DNA of 5,091 bases from contig JAECRX010000078.1 of the NCBI GenBank assembly GCA_016292335.1, positions 1 to 5,091 of the forward strand, read 5' to 3'. The stretch is from Candidatus Sifarchaeum subterraneum. Lineage in GTDB: Archaea; Asgardarchaeota; Sifarchaeia; Sifarchaeales; Sifarchaeaceae. This document shows, piece by piece, positions 4,850-5,091 of the stretch; positions within the stretch are counted from its first letter, which is position 1, and every line of letters begins with the position of its first letter. Under the pieces are notes generated by a model. It was not told the DNA's origin. It saw only the letters and a list, made by a program, of their open reading frames with translations, and did not search any database. The position numbers were made by a program, and so were the translations under genes.

Positions 4850-5091
4850 CCTAAAATTCATGTTTGCTTCAGATCATGGCTAGTATACGAACATTGTCGG
4901 AATAAACAAAACTTATAGGAGTTCAGCTAAATTAACTCCTATATTTTTAACAGATATTTTTTGACATGCGTTTCAAGAATTAGGTATAAACATAATTTCA
5001 AGGAACACTATTATCATCATTCCTTTCCAATTACAATTGTAAAATATCGAATGCGTATCATTTACACTGGATCATTTATGTTCATAGATTA
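4849..5091. other. AT-rich non-coding right end
   Basis: Apart from the hairpin at 4914-4948 this stretch shows no supported gene. A TATA-like GGTATAAACA at 4983-4992 on the plus strand could drive something beyond the right edge. The only open plus-strand frame reaching the edge has an ATG at 5051 giving 13 residues (MRIIYTGSFMFID), too short to judge. Frames on the minus strand are broken by stops. Confidence 0.4.
4914..4948 (+). terminator. Second hairpin with T-run, plus-oriented
   Basis: TATAGGAGTT (4914-4923) and AACTCCTATA (4934-4943) form a perfect 10-bp stem with a 10-nt loop, followed by five T (4944-4948); another six T lie at 4956-4961. It has terminator form on the plus strand and stands about 70 bp after the similar element at 4803-4849. 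No plus-strand gene feeding it is visible in the window. Confidence 0.5.

Noticed and set aside
5051..5091. Possible start of a plus-strand gene, ATG then 12 codons to the edge
   Set aside because: Too short to judge, no Shine-Dalgarno site, and the upstream codons look non-coding.
1..5091. tRNA, rRNA, CRISPR array or C/D-box sRNA
   Set aside because: No cloverleaf, no regularly spaced repeats and no paired RUGAUGA/CUGA boxes at suitable spacing were found on reading both strands of the gaps.

Overview
The window is low-GC DNA that looks archaeal. Every gene has an upstream AT-rich TATA-like element, Shine-Dalgarno sites are weak or absent in front of most genes, T-tracts follow the genes, one start codon is probably TTG, and there is a KaiC/RecA-like protein of the type archaea carry in many copies. 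The SNAP-like TPR protein beside a degenerate KaiC-like protein would fit an Asgard archaeon or another uncultured AT-rich archaeon. That placement is an inference, and no marker gene fixes the lineage.

Layout, left to right. (1) 1-441, minus strand: N-terminal 147 residues of an MFS transporter that runs off the left edge. Its promoter carries a perfect 7-3-7 inverted repeat over the TATA box, probably an operator. (2) 442-949: a 508-bp intergenic region with that promoter, a doubtful 71-residue minus-strand ORF (possible transposase remnant) and a duplicated, partly palindromic TATA element just before the next gene. (3) 950-1771, plus strand: a KaiC-like protein that keeps the fold's landmarks but has lost the Walker A motif; start TTG. 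(4) 1884-2801, minus strand, convergent with it: a 305-residue soluble TPR/SNAP-like helical-repeat protein. (5) 2802-3105: promoter of the TPR gene, poly-T termination tracts of the permease and an 18-bp perfect palindrome. (6) 3106-4434, minus strand: an ArsB/NhaD-type (ion transporter superfamily) membrane permease with two inverted-repeat halves. (7) 4435-5091: no confident protein gene, but the most structured DNA of the window. Seven consecutive short hairpins fill 4547-4760 directly upstream of the permease, followed by two strong hairpin plus T-run elements at 4803-4849 and 4914-4948.

The structured block is the main point of interest. On the minus strand it lies between a good TATA box (4790-4798) and the permease start, so it could be a long structured 5' leader. 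Its permease-proximal end (a CCCC/GGGG hairpin followed by AGGAGCTCAC) also resembles the right end of archaeal IS200/IS605 elements, where TnpB omega-RNAs end. An orphan omega-RNA or MITE-like relic without tnpB is therefore an equally serious reading. The two known transporters are not visibly in one pathway, and no gene pair here forms an obvious operon; the TPR and permease genes share strand and a GATC-rich upstream motif but are separated by a terminator-like region.
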